Source of the DNA: Sphingomonas sp.
Lineage (GTDB): Bacteria > Pseudomonadota > Alphaproteobacteria > Sphingomonadales > Sphingomonadaceae
DNA length: 64,000 nt
Direction: 5' to 3'
Assembly: GCF_019635455.1 (NCBI RefSeq)
Contig: NZ_JAHBZJ010000004.1
Location: 124,001-188,000 of the forward strand
Under the pieces are notes generated by a model. It was not told where the DNA came from. It searched no databases and saw only the letters and a program-made list of their open reading frames with translations. The translations under genes and the position numbers were made by a program. Of this stretch, positions 34,089 to 43,278 are shown piece by piece. Position 1 is the stretch's first letter; the number at the start of each line of letters is the position of its first letter.

Positions 34089-35180
34089 TCAGCGGATCGG
34101 CTTGCCGCTGTCCTTCCACCTGTCGAGGATCTGCGCCTCGGGCGACTCGGCATATTGCGGCAGCACGTCGCCGCTCTGCACCGGTTCGCGCCGCGATGCC
34201 GCGCGTCGGGGCGCGGGGCCTGCGGCGGCGGCGACCTGGGGGCGAAGCAGGGGATTGCCGGCCTTTTCCACCACATCGGCGGGCGGCGCCTTGGCAACCG
34301 GGGTGGCCGGCGAAGCTGATCGGTCGGACGCCAAGGCCGGCGTGGCGGGCGCAGCGGGCGCTGCGGCTGCGGCGACGCGCTCCTTTGGTCCGGGGAAAGG
34401 TTCGTTGCCGCGATACCCCTGGGTAAAGGCGGCGGCGGTACCCCAATAGCCTTTCCAGCGGTGGAAGAAGTGCGCGCCGAACACGCCGGTCATCACCAGC
34501 GACTTGTTCCAGCGCGGGGTGACCGCATAAGTGTGATAATGCGTGGCGAGGCCGACCGGTGCGAACACCGCACCCGCCAGCGCGTCGGCGGCGACGCGTG
34601 CCGCGCGGTCCCAATATTCGCGCTGTGGCCGCTTCGCCATCGATCCGTCGCACGCGAAGCTGAACTGGCACCCCGCCTTTTCCGAGCCCTGATAGACGAC
34701 GCCGCAGACGGTGGCGGGGAAGGTGGGGTGGCGCACCCGGTTGAGGATCACCTGCGCCACCGCGCGCTGGCCGTCATCCGGTTCGGTCGCGGCTTCGTAA
34801 TAGATGGCGGTCGTCAGGCATTGCAGCGCGCGCGCCCGGTCCTGCTTCGACCCGGCAAGCCGGAACGGCGCGGCGGGTCGCAGCGTCGGATCGATCGTCG
34901 CGCCGTCCGGCACCGGCGCGTCGGGCAGATCGACGGTGCCGGTGCTGCCCATCCCGGGCGCGCCGGTCTGATCGTCATCGGCCAGTTGATACAGCGCCGC
35001 GCCGGGAAAATGATCGTCCGCCTCATATCCGGTCGGCTTCGGGCCGCTGGCGCGCGCGCCCTGTTCGGCCGCCTGTAGCGCGGTGAGGCCGGCATGGGCC
35101 GAAAAGCCCGCGCCGATCAGCGACGCGAGCAGCGCCGCCGCTATTCCCCGAAGCTGTAGTCGCGTAAATCGCCGCAGCAC
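34089..35180 (-). CDS. Cell wall hydrolase, SleB family
   Basis: Exported protein of 363 residues with a GTG start and an N-terminal signal (AALLASLIGAGFSAHA). The catalytic Hydrolase_2 (SleB) domain begins near residue 115: CLTTAIYYEAATEPDDGQRAV, then VAQVILNRVRHPTFP and VCGVVYQG with CQFSFACDG, in the usual order. It is a lytic transglycosylase-like or amidase-type peptidoglycan enzyme. The C-terminal 100 residues are Pro/Ala-rich and low-complexity, likely an envelope-spanning linker. No ATG is available upstream in frame. It is convergent with the repeat protein. Confidence 0.9.
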   Translation of the reverse strand: MLRRFTRLQLRGIAAALLASLIGAGFSAHAGLTALQAAEQGARASGPKPTGYEADDHFPGAALYQLADDDQTGAPGMGSTGTVDLPDAPVPDGATIDPTLRPAAPFRLAGSKQDRARALQCLTTAIYYEAATEPDDGQRAVAQVILNRVRHPTFPATVCGVVYQGSEKAGCQFSFACDGSMAKRPQREYWDRAARVAADALAGAVFAPVGLATHYHTYAVTPRWNKSLVMTGVFGAHFFHRWKGYWGTAAAFTQGYRGNEPFPGPKERVAAAAAPAAPATPALASDRSASPATPVAKAPPADVVEKAGNPLLRPQVAAAAGPAPRRAASRREPVQSGDVLPQYAESPEAQILDRWKDSGKPIR

Positions 35181-35345
35181 GTGCCTGTCCCGGTTTCCAC
35201 CGGGGATATAGCGCGTCCGGGTTAACGTTTCCGCTGCCGATTTGGCGGTGTCCCGGCCTGAAACGATTGATCGTTAACGTAATAGTTGCGCGCCGGCAGC
35301 CGCCTGCGCCCATCGTTACCGGGCGCAGGCGCCGCGCGCGGCCGG

Positions 35346-37781
35346 CTACAGGATGCCGTCGTCGCCGATCGGATCGGCGGGCGGGATCGGGGTGGCGCGC
35401 TGAAGCTCCTTGCCCAGCGTCGCGCGGGCGGCGCGATCGAGCAGCCGGGTCGAGAGGCTTGTCGCCCAGTCGCCCCCTTCCTTGGCGAGCGTGCGGGCAG
35501 CGGCGGTGAGCCTGCCATCGATCAGCGCCGCGACTTCCGGAGAGGTGGCGGTGTCACGTTCGCGCGCCGCGAGGGTGGCGAGCGTGCGATAGGCGATGCG
35601 CTGTCGCAGCGGATCGCGCCCCGCCCCCGGAACGGTCGTGGCGATCAGCCGGTCGAGCAGTTCGCCAACGCCCAGCGCGGCGGGATCGGCGGCCTGCTGG
35701 CCGGACAGCCGCGTCAGTCGTGGCGCGGCGAGCAGCGAGCGTAGCGTGATTTCCGCAGCGACATCGGCGGCGGCGAGCGGATCGAACAACGGGCCGCGTG
35801 CGGTGTCGATCACCTCGATCTCATATTGCCGGTTGTCGCTGCCGTTGCGCGGCGCCGACAGCAGCGGAATGAGGCGCGGCGGCACGCGCAGCGCATCGGG
35901 CGAGAGCGTCGCCAGCAGCGCATCGAGCGCAGCGCGCTGTTCCGCCGCCGGCACGGTGACGGCTGCCTCCTTGCCTCCACCATTTACCGAATAGGAGAAA
36001 TCTGCGCCCCCGATAGCCTTTGCTGCCGCAACCACTTCATAGCGATGAAGCAACCAGATCGGCACAAATCGCCGCCGCAGTTCGGCCGTCGGTTCGCCCG
36101 GGGACAACGTGCCAAGGCCGAAATTGTCGAGCGCGGCGCGACGCACCGCCATGATCCGCGGCAGTTCCGTGATCGGGTCAGCGCCATCGTCCCACAACCC
36201 GCCCCAGCGTTGCGCGGTATCGGGCGAGCGGGCGTCGCCGTCATGCACGAATCGCATGCCGTCCGTCACCGTTTTGGCCGCGATCGCATCCGCCGCCGCC
36301 TTGTCGGATGCGCCATAGAGCCAGGCGACCGTCGCCCGGTCCCATGCGCCGACGCCGACGCCATAGGCATCCGACAGGTCGGGCCGGCCATCCACTAGCC
36401 CGATCCGCGGGTGCGGATAATCCATCACCGATGCGCGATCCTGGGTACTGGCGGCGAAATTGTGCGCGAAGCCGAGCGTATGGCCTACCTCGTGCGCGGC
36501 AAGCTGGCGCAGGCGTGCGATGGCGACGCGGACCGGGTCGTTGGGGCCGCCGCCATTCATTCCGGCCGCGCCGACCAGACCCTGAAAAATCTGGATATCC
36601 TGGCGCGCGCGCAGCGAGCCGAGGACGACCATGCCCTTGACGATCTCCCCCGTCCGGGGATCGACGATCTCCTGCCCATAGGACCAGCCGCGCGTGGCGC
36701 GATCGTCCCAGTTGACGACATTGTATCGCACGTCGAGCGGATCGGCGTCGGCGGGCAGTTCGCGTACCTCGAACGCGTCGATCAGGCCGGCGGCGGTGAA
36801 GGCGTCTTTCCACCAGCCGATCCCCTCGATCAGCGCGGCGCGGATCGGCTGGGGCGCATGCGTATCGACATAATAGACGATCGGCTGTTTGACCCGCGAC
36901 GGGGCGGGGCCGGGATTGACCTTCTCAAGCCGGAATCGGTTCGCGAAATCGCGCACGACATCGGCGCCCAGCGGTGCGCCGAAATCGACCAGCTGGGTCG
37001 AAAAGCCGCCGGTGCGCGGGTCAAAGGCGCGCGGCGTGAATCCGGGTTCGGGCAACGCCACGAAGCTCATATGCACGGTAAAGCTGACCCGCGTCGGTTC
37101 GGGGGCGATGTTGCTGACCTCTGCCCCCGGCTGGTCGGACGCAAAGGTCTGGATCGCGTCGATCTCGAAATTGCGGGGAAATACCTTTACCGATGCGGGG
37201 ATCGCGGCGCTGGTCTTGCCGTCCAGCCGGAACCCCTTGCCCTCTCCCTGCGCGGGGTCGCCGGTGATGCCGTTGCCGGACTGGTTGAGCGACTGGGCGA
37301 TGCCCAACTGATCGGTGGTCAGGAAATCGGCAAGGTCGATCACCACCCGGCCGTCGGGCAACGTCGCGGCGATATCGGTCATCCACACGACCGATGTGGC
37401 GAAATCGCCGCTTCCCGCCGGATCGAGCGGCGCGGCGCCGGCGGCGCGGAAACGCGGATTTTCGAACTGGATCGCCACCTTCTTGCCGATCCGGCGAAAG
37501 GCGAGGATCTGTGTCGGCCCGGTGCGCCCGCGATCAAGAAAGGTCGGTGCGGCGCCAAGCCCGGTGCGCAGCGAGGTGGTGAAGAGCAGACGCGTGGCTA
37601 TCCCATCCGCTCCGGGGGCGGGCAGCGTGACGAGAATCCGGCCGCCCTTGTCATCGACATGGACCGGAAGCAGCCCGTCCCGCGCCTCCGCCCCGGCATA
37701 GACCGCCTGGGCAAGGACGGGAGCGGGGGTGGCCGCCGCGGCAAGCAACAGGCCCAGGGCGAGGTGACGGTGACGACGCAT
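35346..37781 (-). CDS. Exported zinc-dependent metalloprotease (metzincin-type)
   Basis: Protein of 811 residues with a signal peptide (MRRHRHLALGLLLAAAATP). It has the N-terminal DUF5117-like region and a central metzincin motif HEVGHTLGFAH at about residues 430-440, with three His zinc ligands and Glu, followed by the Met-turn residue in SVMDYPHP. The rest matches DUF4953-type large bacterial metalloproteases. It probably degrades extracellular or periplasmic peptides. It follows the M16 peptidase gene by 150 bases on the same strand and precedes no other gene of the strand until sleB. Confidence 0.9.
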   Translation of the reverse strand: MRRHRHLALGLLLAAAATPAPVLAQAVYAGAEARDGLLPVHVDDKGGRILVTLPAPGADGIATRLLFTTSLRTGLGAAPTFLDRGRTGPTQILAFRRIGKKVAIQFENPRFRAAGAAPLDPAGSGDFATSVVWMTDIAATLPDGRVVIDLADFLTTDQLGIAQSLNQSGNGITGDPAQGEGKGFRLDGKTSAAIPASVKVFPRNFEIDAIQTFASDQPGAEVSNIAPEPTRVSFTVHMSFVALPEPGFTPRAFDPRTGGFSTQLVDFGAPLGADVVRDFANRFRLEKVNPGPAPSRVKQPIVYYVDTHAPQPIRAALIEGIGWWKDAFTAAGLIDAFEVRELPADADPLDVRYNVVNWDDRATRGWSYGQEIVDPRTGEIVKGMVVLGSLRARQDIQIFQGLVGAAGMNGGGPNDPVRVAIARLRQLAAHEVGHTLGFAHNFAASTQDRASVMDYPHPRIGLVDGRPDLSDAYGVGVGAWDRATVAWLYGASDKAAADAIAAKTVTDGMRFVHDGDARSPDTAQRWGGLWDDGADPITELPRIMAVRRAALDNFGLGTLSPGEPTAELRRRFVPIWLLHRYEVVAAAKAIGGADFSYSVNGGGKEAAVTVPAAEQRAALDALLATLSPDALRVPPRLIPLLSAPRNGSDNRQYEIEVIDTARGPLFDPLAAADVAAEITLRSLLAAPRLTRLSGQQAADPAALGVGELLDRLIATTVPGAGRDPLRQRIAYRTLATLAARERDTATSPEVAALIDGRLTAAARTLAKEGGDWATSLSTRLLDRAARATLGKELQRATPIPPADPIGDDGIL

Positions 37782-37931
37782 GCGATTCCCCTTTTCGCGA
37801 TGCAGCGTAGCAGCGGGCCGGGCGGGGGCAAGCCGGTGGTGACCCGATCCGCCTGCCGCCCGACGCCCCGCACCCTTTCGGTCACGCCGGCCGCGATCGC
37901 CGTGGCGGTGCGGGCCGGCGTGGCGCCGTGT
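37782..37931 (-). promoter_or_regulatory. Intergenic region with candidate promoter before the metalloprotease
   Basis: The 150 bases between the M16 peptidase stop and the metalloprotease start hold no gene. On the minus strand TTGCCC and TACGCT are 16 bases apart, the latter about 22 bases before the ATG, giving a weak sigma-70-type promoter. A separate transcript for the metalloprotease is therefore possible. Confidence 0.3.
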
Positions 37932-40775
37932 CTATTTCAGCGTCGGACTGTCGAGCTTCAGCGCGCTGGCCGGAATCACCTCCAGGTCGGGATATTTCTT
38001 GCGCAGTTCGTCCACGAACAGCTTCGAATCGCCGACCACCACGATGCTGGCATTGTCGGGATCCAGCACCTCACGCGCGGCCGCTTGAACCACGGCGGGG
38101 CCGACCCCCTGAATCGACGGGATATATTTTTCCAGCGTGTCGAGCGGCACGCCGCCACCGACATAGTTGGCGAGCGCGCCGGCGATGCCGTCGGTGCGTT
38201 CGATCCGGCGGCCAAAGCTGCCGATCAGCACCGCCTTGCGCGTGTCCAGCTCGGCGCCGGCGATCGGCGCCTGGCCCATCTTCTTCATCTCTTCGGTCAG
38301 CAGCGCGACAACTTCGGGGGCGGACGGGTTCTTGGTCTGGGTCGATGCCGTGACGATGCCCGGCATGCGGCGCGCATCGACGCTGCTGCCCGCACCATAG
38401 GCCAGGCCGCGCACGATGCGGATTTCACGGTTGAGCCGCGAGGAGAAGCCGACGCCCAGCGTGGCGTTGGCGACCTGTGCCGCATAATAGTCCGGATTGC
38501 TGCGCGCGATGCCGGGACGTGCGACCACCACGCCGGCCTGGCCCGCGCCCGGCAGATCGACGACGATCACACGCGGCTTCGGCGCGGCGACGGCGGCGGC
38601 CGGTGTCGCGGGCGCGCCCGCCGCCTTCCAGTCGCCGAACAATCGTTGCGCCAGCGCGGTCGCGTCCTTCTGCGCGATGTCGCCGACCAGCACGAGCGCG
38701 GCGTCGCCCGGGCGCCATGCCGCGCGATAGGCCGCGGCGATATCGTCGCGGGTGATCCTGGGCAGCGAGGCCGGATTGCCGGACAGCATATGGCCATAGG
38801 GCTTTTCACCGAACACCGCGCGGCTGGCGACGATGCCGGCGAGCGCGCCCGGGTCCTTCAGCTGCACGGTGACGCCGTCGATCGTCTGTTTGCGGGCGCG
38901 ATCGATCTCCTGCTGCGCGAAGACCGGATTGCGGGCGACGTCGGCGAGCAGGGTGAGCGCGGGCGTCACCTGATCCGCCTTGACCGTCACCGTGGCGAAG
39001 GCGGCGTCCCAGTCGGCACCGGCGCCGATCGAACCGCCCAGCGATTCGATCTGTTGCGCGATCTGTTCCGCCGAACGGGTCTTTGTCCCCTTGGTCAGAA
39101 GGTCGGCGGCGAGCGCGGCGGTGCCGGCCTTGCCTTCGGGATCGCGCGCGCCGCCGGCCGGGGCGACGACGGTGGCGGTGACGATCGGCAGGTCCCGCTT
39201 TTCGACGACGATCACGCGCATGCCATTGGCGAGCTTCGTTTCGAAGGGCTTGGGGATTTTGGGCGAAACCGGCGCGCCGGGCGCCGGAATGGCGACGCGG
39301 TCGGCGTCGCTGGCGGCGACATGGATCTTGATGTCCGACGGCGCGACCAGCGGATTGACCTTCACCGTCGGCGCGACCGCGATCGTGTCGCCCTTTGCCC
39401 CCTTGGCCATCGCGTCGGGGAGGTAGAGGACGGCGGCGGAGCGATCGTCGGTCAGATATTTGCGCGCGACGCGCTGGACGTCGGCGGCTGTCACCGCATC
39501 GATCGCGGCGAGCTGGCGGTCGGCGGCCCGGGGGTCGCGGTCGATGATGATCGACGCGGCGAGGGTCGATGCCTTGCCCTCGGCCGTCTCACGGCTCTTG
39601 AGCGCGGCGGTCAGCAGTTCGTTCTTCGCTTCGGAGAGTTCGGCGGCAGACACCGGCTTGTCGCGCAGGTCCGCGACTTCGCGGCGGATCGCCGCTTCGC
39701 CGTCGGCGGCGGACTTGCCTCCGGCGATGATCGCGTACATCGCATAGGCGCCGGTCGCCTGACGCGTGTCGAGGAACGTGTCGGCCTGGGCCGCCAGCTG
39801 GTCGCGATAGACGAGGTTGCGATAGAATCGCGAATTCTCGCCCCCGGACAGGATGCTGTTCAGGACGGTGAGCGCCGGCGTGTCGGGATCGTTGTCAGGC
39901 GGCAGCGGATAGCTGATCAGCACGGCCGGAAGCGGCGTGTTCGGTTCGTACACCGTATAATGCGCCGGCTTGGCGCGCGGCGGCTCGGCGACGGTGACGC
40001 GCGGGATGGGGCGGTCCGGCTTGCCGATCGGCGCGAAGTATTTGTCTACCCATTTGTCCAGTTGCGCCGGATCGAAATTGCCCGCGACGACCAGCACCGC
40101 ATTGTCGGGACGGTAATAGGTGGCGTGAAAGGCGCGGATGTCATCGACGTTCGCCGCGTCGAGATCGGCGATGCTGCCGATGCCGGGCCGGGCATAGGGA
40201 TGCACGCCATAGGAGATGTTCGGAAAGTAGATGTAGAAGAGCTTGCCATAGGGCGCGGCGAGGACGCGGCTGCGCAGTTCCTCCTTCACCACGTCGCGCT
40301 CGGACGCGAAGACCTTCTGATCGACCACCAGGCTCGACATGCGATCCGCCTCCGCGAACAGCAGCCGTTCGAGATGGTTGGCGGGGACGACCTCGTAATA
40401 ATTGGTGTAGTCGGCGTTGGTGGACGCGTTGTTGTAGCCGCCGACATCCTCGGTCAGGCGATCCATCTGCTCATCGACCAGATTGCGCGTACCCTTGAAC
40501 ATGAGATGTTCGAACATGTGCGCGAAGCCGGACTTGCCCGCCGGATCGTCCTTGCTGCCGACATCGTACCAGACCTGGACCGAGACATTTGCGGTCGAGG
40601 TGTCGCGGATCGCATAGACGCGCAGGCCGTTGGGCAGCGTCCGTTCGGTAAAGGCCAGCGGCGCGACGGTGATCGGCTTCGACGCGGCGGCGGGCGTAGC
40701 CGGCTTTTGCTGCGCTTGCGCGGCGAAGGGGAGCAGGGCGGCGCCGAGATACAGGGCGGTGCGGGTCAGGCGCAT
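37932..40775 (-). CDS. M16 family zinc peptidase, two-domain
   Basis: Exported peptidase of 947 residues in the insulinase/pitrilysin family. After a signal peptide, the first M16 unit has the inverted zinc motif His86-x-x-Glu89-His90 (FAHMFEHLMF) and Glu165/166 in DVVKEELRSR. The second half repeats the fold (FETKLANGMRVIVVEKRDLP) but at the same place has GKAGTAALAADLL with no zinc site, so it is the inactive partner, as in M16 enzymes. The last 40 residues return to VVGDSKLFVDELRKKYP. It is followed by the metalloprotease and preceded by a 69-residue membrane protein. Confidence 0.95.
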   Translation of the reverse strand: MRLTRTALYLGAALLPFAAQAQQKPATPAAASKPITVAPLAFTERTLPNGLRVYAIRDTSTANVSVQVWYDVGSKDDPAGKSGFAHMFEHLMFKGTRNLVDEQMDRLTEDVGGYNNASTNADYTNYYEVVPANHLERLLFAEADRMSSLVVDQKVFASERDVVKEELRSRVLAAPYGKLFYIYFPNISYGVHPYARPGIGSIADLDAANVDDIRAFHATYYRPDNAVLVVAGNFDPAQLDKWVDKYFAPIGKPDRPIPRVTVAEPPRAKPAHYTVYEPNTPLPAVLISYPLPPDNDPDTPALTVLNSILSGGENSRFYRNLVYRDQLAAQADTFLDTRQATGAYAMYAIIAGGKSAADGEAAIRREVADLRDKPVSAAELSEAKNELLTAALKSRETAEGKASTLAASIIIDRDPRAADRQLAAIDAVTAADVQRVARKYLTDDRSAAVLYLPDAMAKGAKGDTIAVAPTVKVNPLVAPSDIKIHVAASDADRVAIPAPGAPVSPKIPKPFETKLANGMRVIVVEKRDLPIVTATVVAPAGGARDPEGKAGTAALAADLLTKGTKTRSAEQIAQQIESLGGSIGAGADWDAAFATVTVKADQVTPALTLLADVARNPVFAQQEIDRARKQTIDGVTVQLKDPGALAGIVASRAVFGEKPYGHMLSGNPASLPRITRDDIAAAYRAAWRPGDAALVLVGDIAQKDATALAQRLFGDWKAAGAPATPAAAVAAPKPRVIVVDLPGAGQAGVVVARPGIARSNPDYYAAQVANATLGVGFSSRLNREIRIVRGLAYGAGSSVDARRMPGIVTASTQTKNPSAPEVVALLTEEMKKMGQAPIAGAELDTRKAVLIGSFGRRIERTDGIAGALANYVGGGVPLDTLEKYIPSIQGVGPAVVQAAAREVLDPDNASIVVVGDSKLFVDELRKKYPDLEVIPASALKLDSPTLK

Positions 40776-40814
40776 GGGAAACTCCGGAACTGAGGGAACG
40801 GGGAGGGGCAGGGA

Positions 40815-41024
40815 TCAGGAACGCTTGCGCGCGCGGGCGGCATAGATGACGGCAGCAGCGAGCGCGGCGGAGCCGATGCCGAGACCGATCTTGCGGAGCG
40901 GCCATTTCTTTCCGTCGCCCGGATGCGGCATCCCCTCGGCGCGTTCGGCCGCCTCGCGGACATGGCGGGCGGCTTCGGTGATCTCGTTGGCGATGGCGTC
41001 TGGGGATTCGGGCGTGTCGGTCAC
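40815..41024 (-). CDS. Small single-span membrane protein
   Basis: Protein of 69 residues: a charged, mostly helical first half (ANEITEAARHVREAAERAEG), one transmembrane helix near residues 46-62 (IGLGIGSAALAAAVIYAA) and a basic end (RARKRS). No family recognised. It lies 39 bases before the M16 peptidase start and about 50 bases past tgt, in the same direction, so it could be part of a tgt-peptidase transcript. Confidence 0.65.
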   Translation of the reverse strand: MTDTPESPDAIANEITEAARHVREAAERAEGMPHPGDGKKWPLRKIGLGIGSAALAAAVIYAARARKRS

Positions 41025-41074
41025 AGGCTACTCCTCTGGACAGCGGCGTAGGCCAGACCGGGGGGTGGGTGCAA

Positions 41075-42202
41075 TCAGCCTTCGCGTCGGTAGCTGGCGC
41101 GAAACGCGTTGGCGAAGGCGGTGAGGCGGCCCTTGGCGATCGCGCTGCGCAGGTCGGCCATCAGCGACTGGTAGAAATTGAGATTATGCTCGGTCATCAG
41201 CATCGCACCGAGAATCTCGCCCGAACGAACCAGGTGGTGGAGATAGGCGCGGGTCCATTTGCCGCAGACCGGGCAGGCGCAGCCGGGATCGAGCGGCGCC
41301 TGATCCTCCGCGAACTTCGCGTTGCGGATGTTGATCGGGCCGTGGGCGGTGAATGCCTGACCCGTCCGGCCGGAGCGGGTGGGAAGGACGCAGTCGAACA
41401 TGTCGATCCCGCGCTCGACCGCGCCGACGATGTCGTCAGGCTTGCCCACCCCCATCAGATAGCGGGGCTTGGCCGCGTCGAGCTGACTCGGGGCATAGTC
41501 GAGCACGTCGAACATCGCCTCCTGCCCCTCGCCCACGGCGAGGCCGCCGACCGCATAGCCGTCGAACCCGATGTCGAGCAGCGCGTCGGCGCTGGCCTTA
41601 CGCAGCGCCTGGTCGAGTGCGCCCTGCTGAATGCCGAACAGGGCGGACCGCGCCGCATGGTCGCCGCCGGTGTCGAATCCCTCCCGGCTGCGCCGCGCCC
41701 AACGCATCGATCGCTCCATCGCCGCCGCCTGTACGTCACGCGTGGAGGTGGTGGGGACGAGTTCGTCGAACGCCATGACGATGTCGCTGCCGAGCAGGCG
41801 CTGGATTTCCATCGAGCGTTCGGGCGAGAGCAGGTGTTTCGACCCGTCGAGATGCGATTTGAAGACGATCCCCTCCTCGCTGCGCCGGGTCAGTTCGGAG
41901 AGGCTCATCACCTGATAGCCGCCGCTGTCGGTCAGGATCGGCCGGTTCCAGCCCATGAAGGCGTGCAGCCCGCCCAGCCGGTGGATCCGTTCCGCGCTGG
42001 GCCGGAGCATCAGGTGATAGGTGTTGCCGAGCAGGATGTCGGCGCCCGATGCGCGAACGTCCTGCGGCTTCATCGCCTTGACCGTGGCGGCGGTGCCGAC
42101 CGGCATGAAGGCGGGGGTGCGGATTTCGCCGCGATGCATGGCGATCGTGCCGGTGCGCGCCCTGCCGTCGGTGGCGTGAATCTGAAAATCGAAACGGGAC
42201 AT
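41075..42202 (-). CDS. tgt: tRNA-guanine(34) transglycosylase
   Basis: Enzyme of 375 residues that exchanges G34 for preQ1 in tRNAs with GUN anticodons. The substrate-binding part has [11 protein letters not shown] with Asp92, the [13 protein letters not shown] region contains the nucleophilic Asp, and the zinc site is [17 protein letters not shown] (Cys-x-Cys-x-x-Cys and a later His). Length fits the bacterial enzyme. Start MSRFDF was chosen since the family begins there; the frame opens 16 codons earlier. The substrate tRNA-Asp(GTC) gene also lies in the window. queA is 2.7 kb away. Confidence 0.97.
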   Translation of the reverse strand: MSRFDFQIHATDGRARTGTIAMHRGEIRTPAFMPVGTAATVKAMKPQDVRASGADILLGNTYHLMLRPSAERIHRLGGLHAFMGWNRPILTDSGGYQVMSLSELTRRSEEGIVFKSHLDGSKHLLSPERSMEIQRLLGSDIVMAFDELVPTTSTRDVQAAAMERSMRWARRSREGFDTGGDHAARSALFGIQQGALDQALRKASADALLDIGFDGYAVGGLAVGEGQEAMFDVLDYAPSQLDAAKPRYLMGVGKPDDIVGAVERGIDMFDCVLPTRSGRTGQAFTAHGPINIRNAKFAEDQAPLDPGCACPVCGKWTRAYLHHLVRSGEILGAMLMTEHNLNFYQSLMADLRSAIAKGRLTAFANAFRASYRREG

Positions 42203-42271
42203 GGCGAGAGCCTTTGACGGATCGCCGCGCCGACGCAACACTTTCCCCACCTCGACCCCAAGGGAGCGATG

Positions 42272-42649
42272 ATGCCCGACGCCCGTCCCGCAAATCTGTT
42301 CGACCCGCTGCCCGATGCGCGCGCCGGCGAGGTTTTCGACCCGCTATTGACGCGCGCGGGGGTTCGGATCGAGCGGATCGTGTCGGCGGGGCAGGCGACG
42401 CCCGCCGATGCGCCCTTCGTCCAGCCACAGGATGAGTGGGTGGTGCTGCTCAGCGGAAGCGCGGCGATCCGGCTGGAGGGGCGGGAGGAGGTGCCGCTGA
42501 CCCCGGGCGATCACCTGCTGATTCCGGGCGGGACACGGCACTGGGTGACGCGGACCGATGCGGCCGGCCCTACCGTCTGGCTGGCGGTGCATCTGGAGGG
42601 GGAGGGCGAGAGGGTGACGGACTATCCGCCGCTCGCGCCCAGCACGTGA
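42272..42649 (+). CDS. Cupin domain protein
   Basis: Small single-domain cupin of 125 residues. The two cupin motifs are visible: [17 protein letters not shown] and [16 protein letters not shown], ending with the strand [10 protein letters not shown]; the metal-binding pattern is incomplete (only one clear His at THRHW-like TRHWV), so a catalytic role is uncertain. The second ATG has better spacing to AGGGAG than the one at 42269. It is divergent from tgt and its 3' end overlaps the convergent HAD gene by 28 bases. Confidence 0.85.
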   Translation: MPDARPANLFDPLPDARAGEVFDPLLTRAGVRIERIVSAGQATPADAPFVQPQDEWVVLLSGSAAIRLEGREEVPLTPGDHLLIPGGTRHWVTRTDAAGPTVWLAVHLEGEGERVTDYPPLAPST

Positions 42650-43278
42650 TCGACCACCGACTGGGGCGTGGAGAAGGCGATGTCGGGGCGCAGATGGGCG
42701 AATGCCTGCGCATGGGCATAGCCCCACAACACCGCACCGGCGGTGATGCCCACCTCCCGCGCCGCTTCGATGTCGCGGGTTTCGTCCCCCAGCGACAGGC
42801 AATGCGCGGCGGGCATGCCGCTCATCCGCAGGATCTTGCGGAATCGCGGTGCCTTGCCGAATAGCGACGCCCCGCACGCCCACCAGGCGATCCGCGCGGA
42901 ATTGGCGGGGCCGAGCACGGCGCGCGCATTCGCCTCGCTGTTCGACGTGACGATCGCGAGCTTGACCCCCGCGCCCTCGATCGCCGCCAGCATTTCCGGC
43001 ACCCCGTCGAACAGGCGGATCCGATGGCTGTTGGCGCCGAACATGCGACGGACGTGGCGAGAGATGAAGGGCAGTTTCCATGCCGGGATGCCCAGCCGCG
43101 CGATCACGTCCCGGGTGGGGGTGCCGCGCAGCTGTTCGACCTCCGCCGGCTCGACGCGGTTGAAGCCGAAGCGATCGGCGACCTGATCGACGATCGAGAG
43201 GAACCAGCCGCCGCTGTCGGACAGCGTGCCGTCGAAATCGAAGATCACCAGGCGCAGCGGCTGGCCGGGATCAGCCAT
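42622..43278 (-). CDS. HAD-IA family hydrolase
   Basis: HAD phosphatase of 218 residues with motif I FDFDGTLSDS (Asp14, Asp16), SNSEANARA as motif II and GDETRDIEAAREVG as motif III/IV. A helical cap lies between. The first metal-binding loop matches Gph/pyrophosphatase-type members, but the substrate is unknown. The start is set by an eight-base ATGGCTGA overlap with the CDF transporter gene, the same arrangement as fadB/amidase. Its 3' end overlaps the cupin gene on the opposite strand. Confidence 0.9.
   Translation of the reverse strand: MADPGQPLRLVIFDFDGTLSDSGGWFLSIVDQVADRFGFNRVEPAEVEQLRGTPTRDVIARLGIPAWKLPFISRHVRRMFGANSHRIRLFDGVPEMLAAIEGAGVKLAIVTSNSEANARAVLGPANSARIAWWACGASLFGKAPRFRKILRMSGMPAAHCLSLGDETRDIEAAREVGITAGAVLWGYAHAQAFAHLRPDIAFSTPQSVVDHVLGASGG

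Noticed and set aside
35221..35278. Two GTTAAC sites upstream of sleB, considered as CtrA-type boxes
   Set aside because: The number of GTTAAC in the window is no more than the base composition predicts, and the spacing does not fit a TTAA-N7-TTAA site.
36411..40793. Open frame of 1460 codons on the plus strand
   Set aside because: It lies antisense to the metalloprotease and M16 peptidase, which both have clear families; its product has no recognisable domains and the Arg/Gly/Asp-rich look of reversed GC-rich coding DNA.
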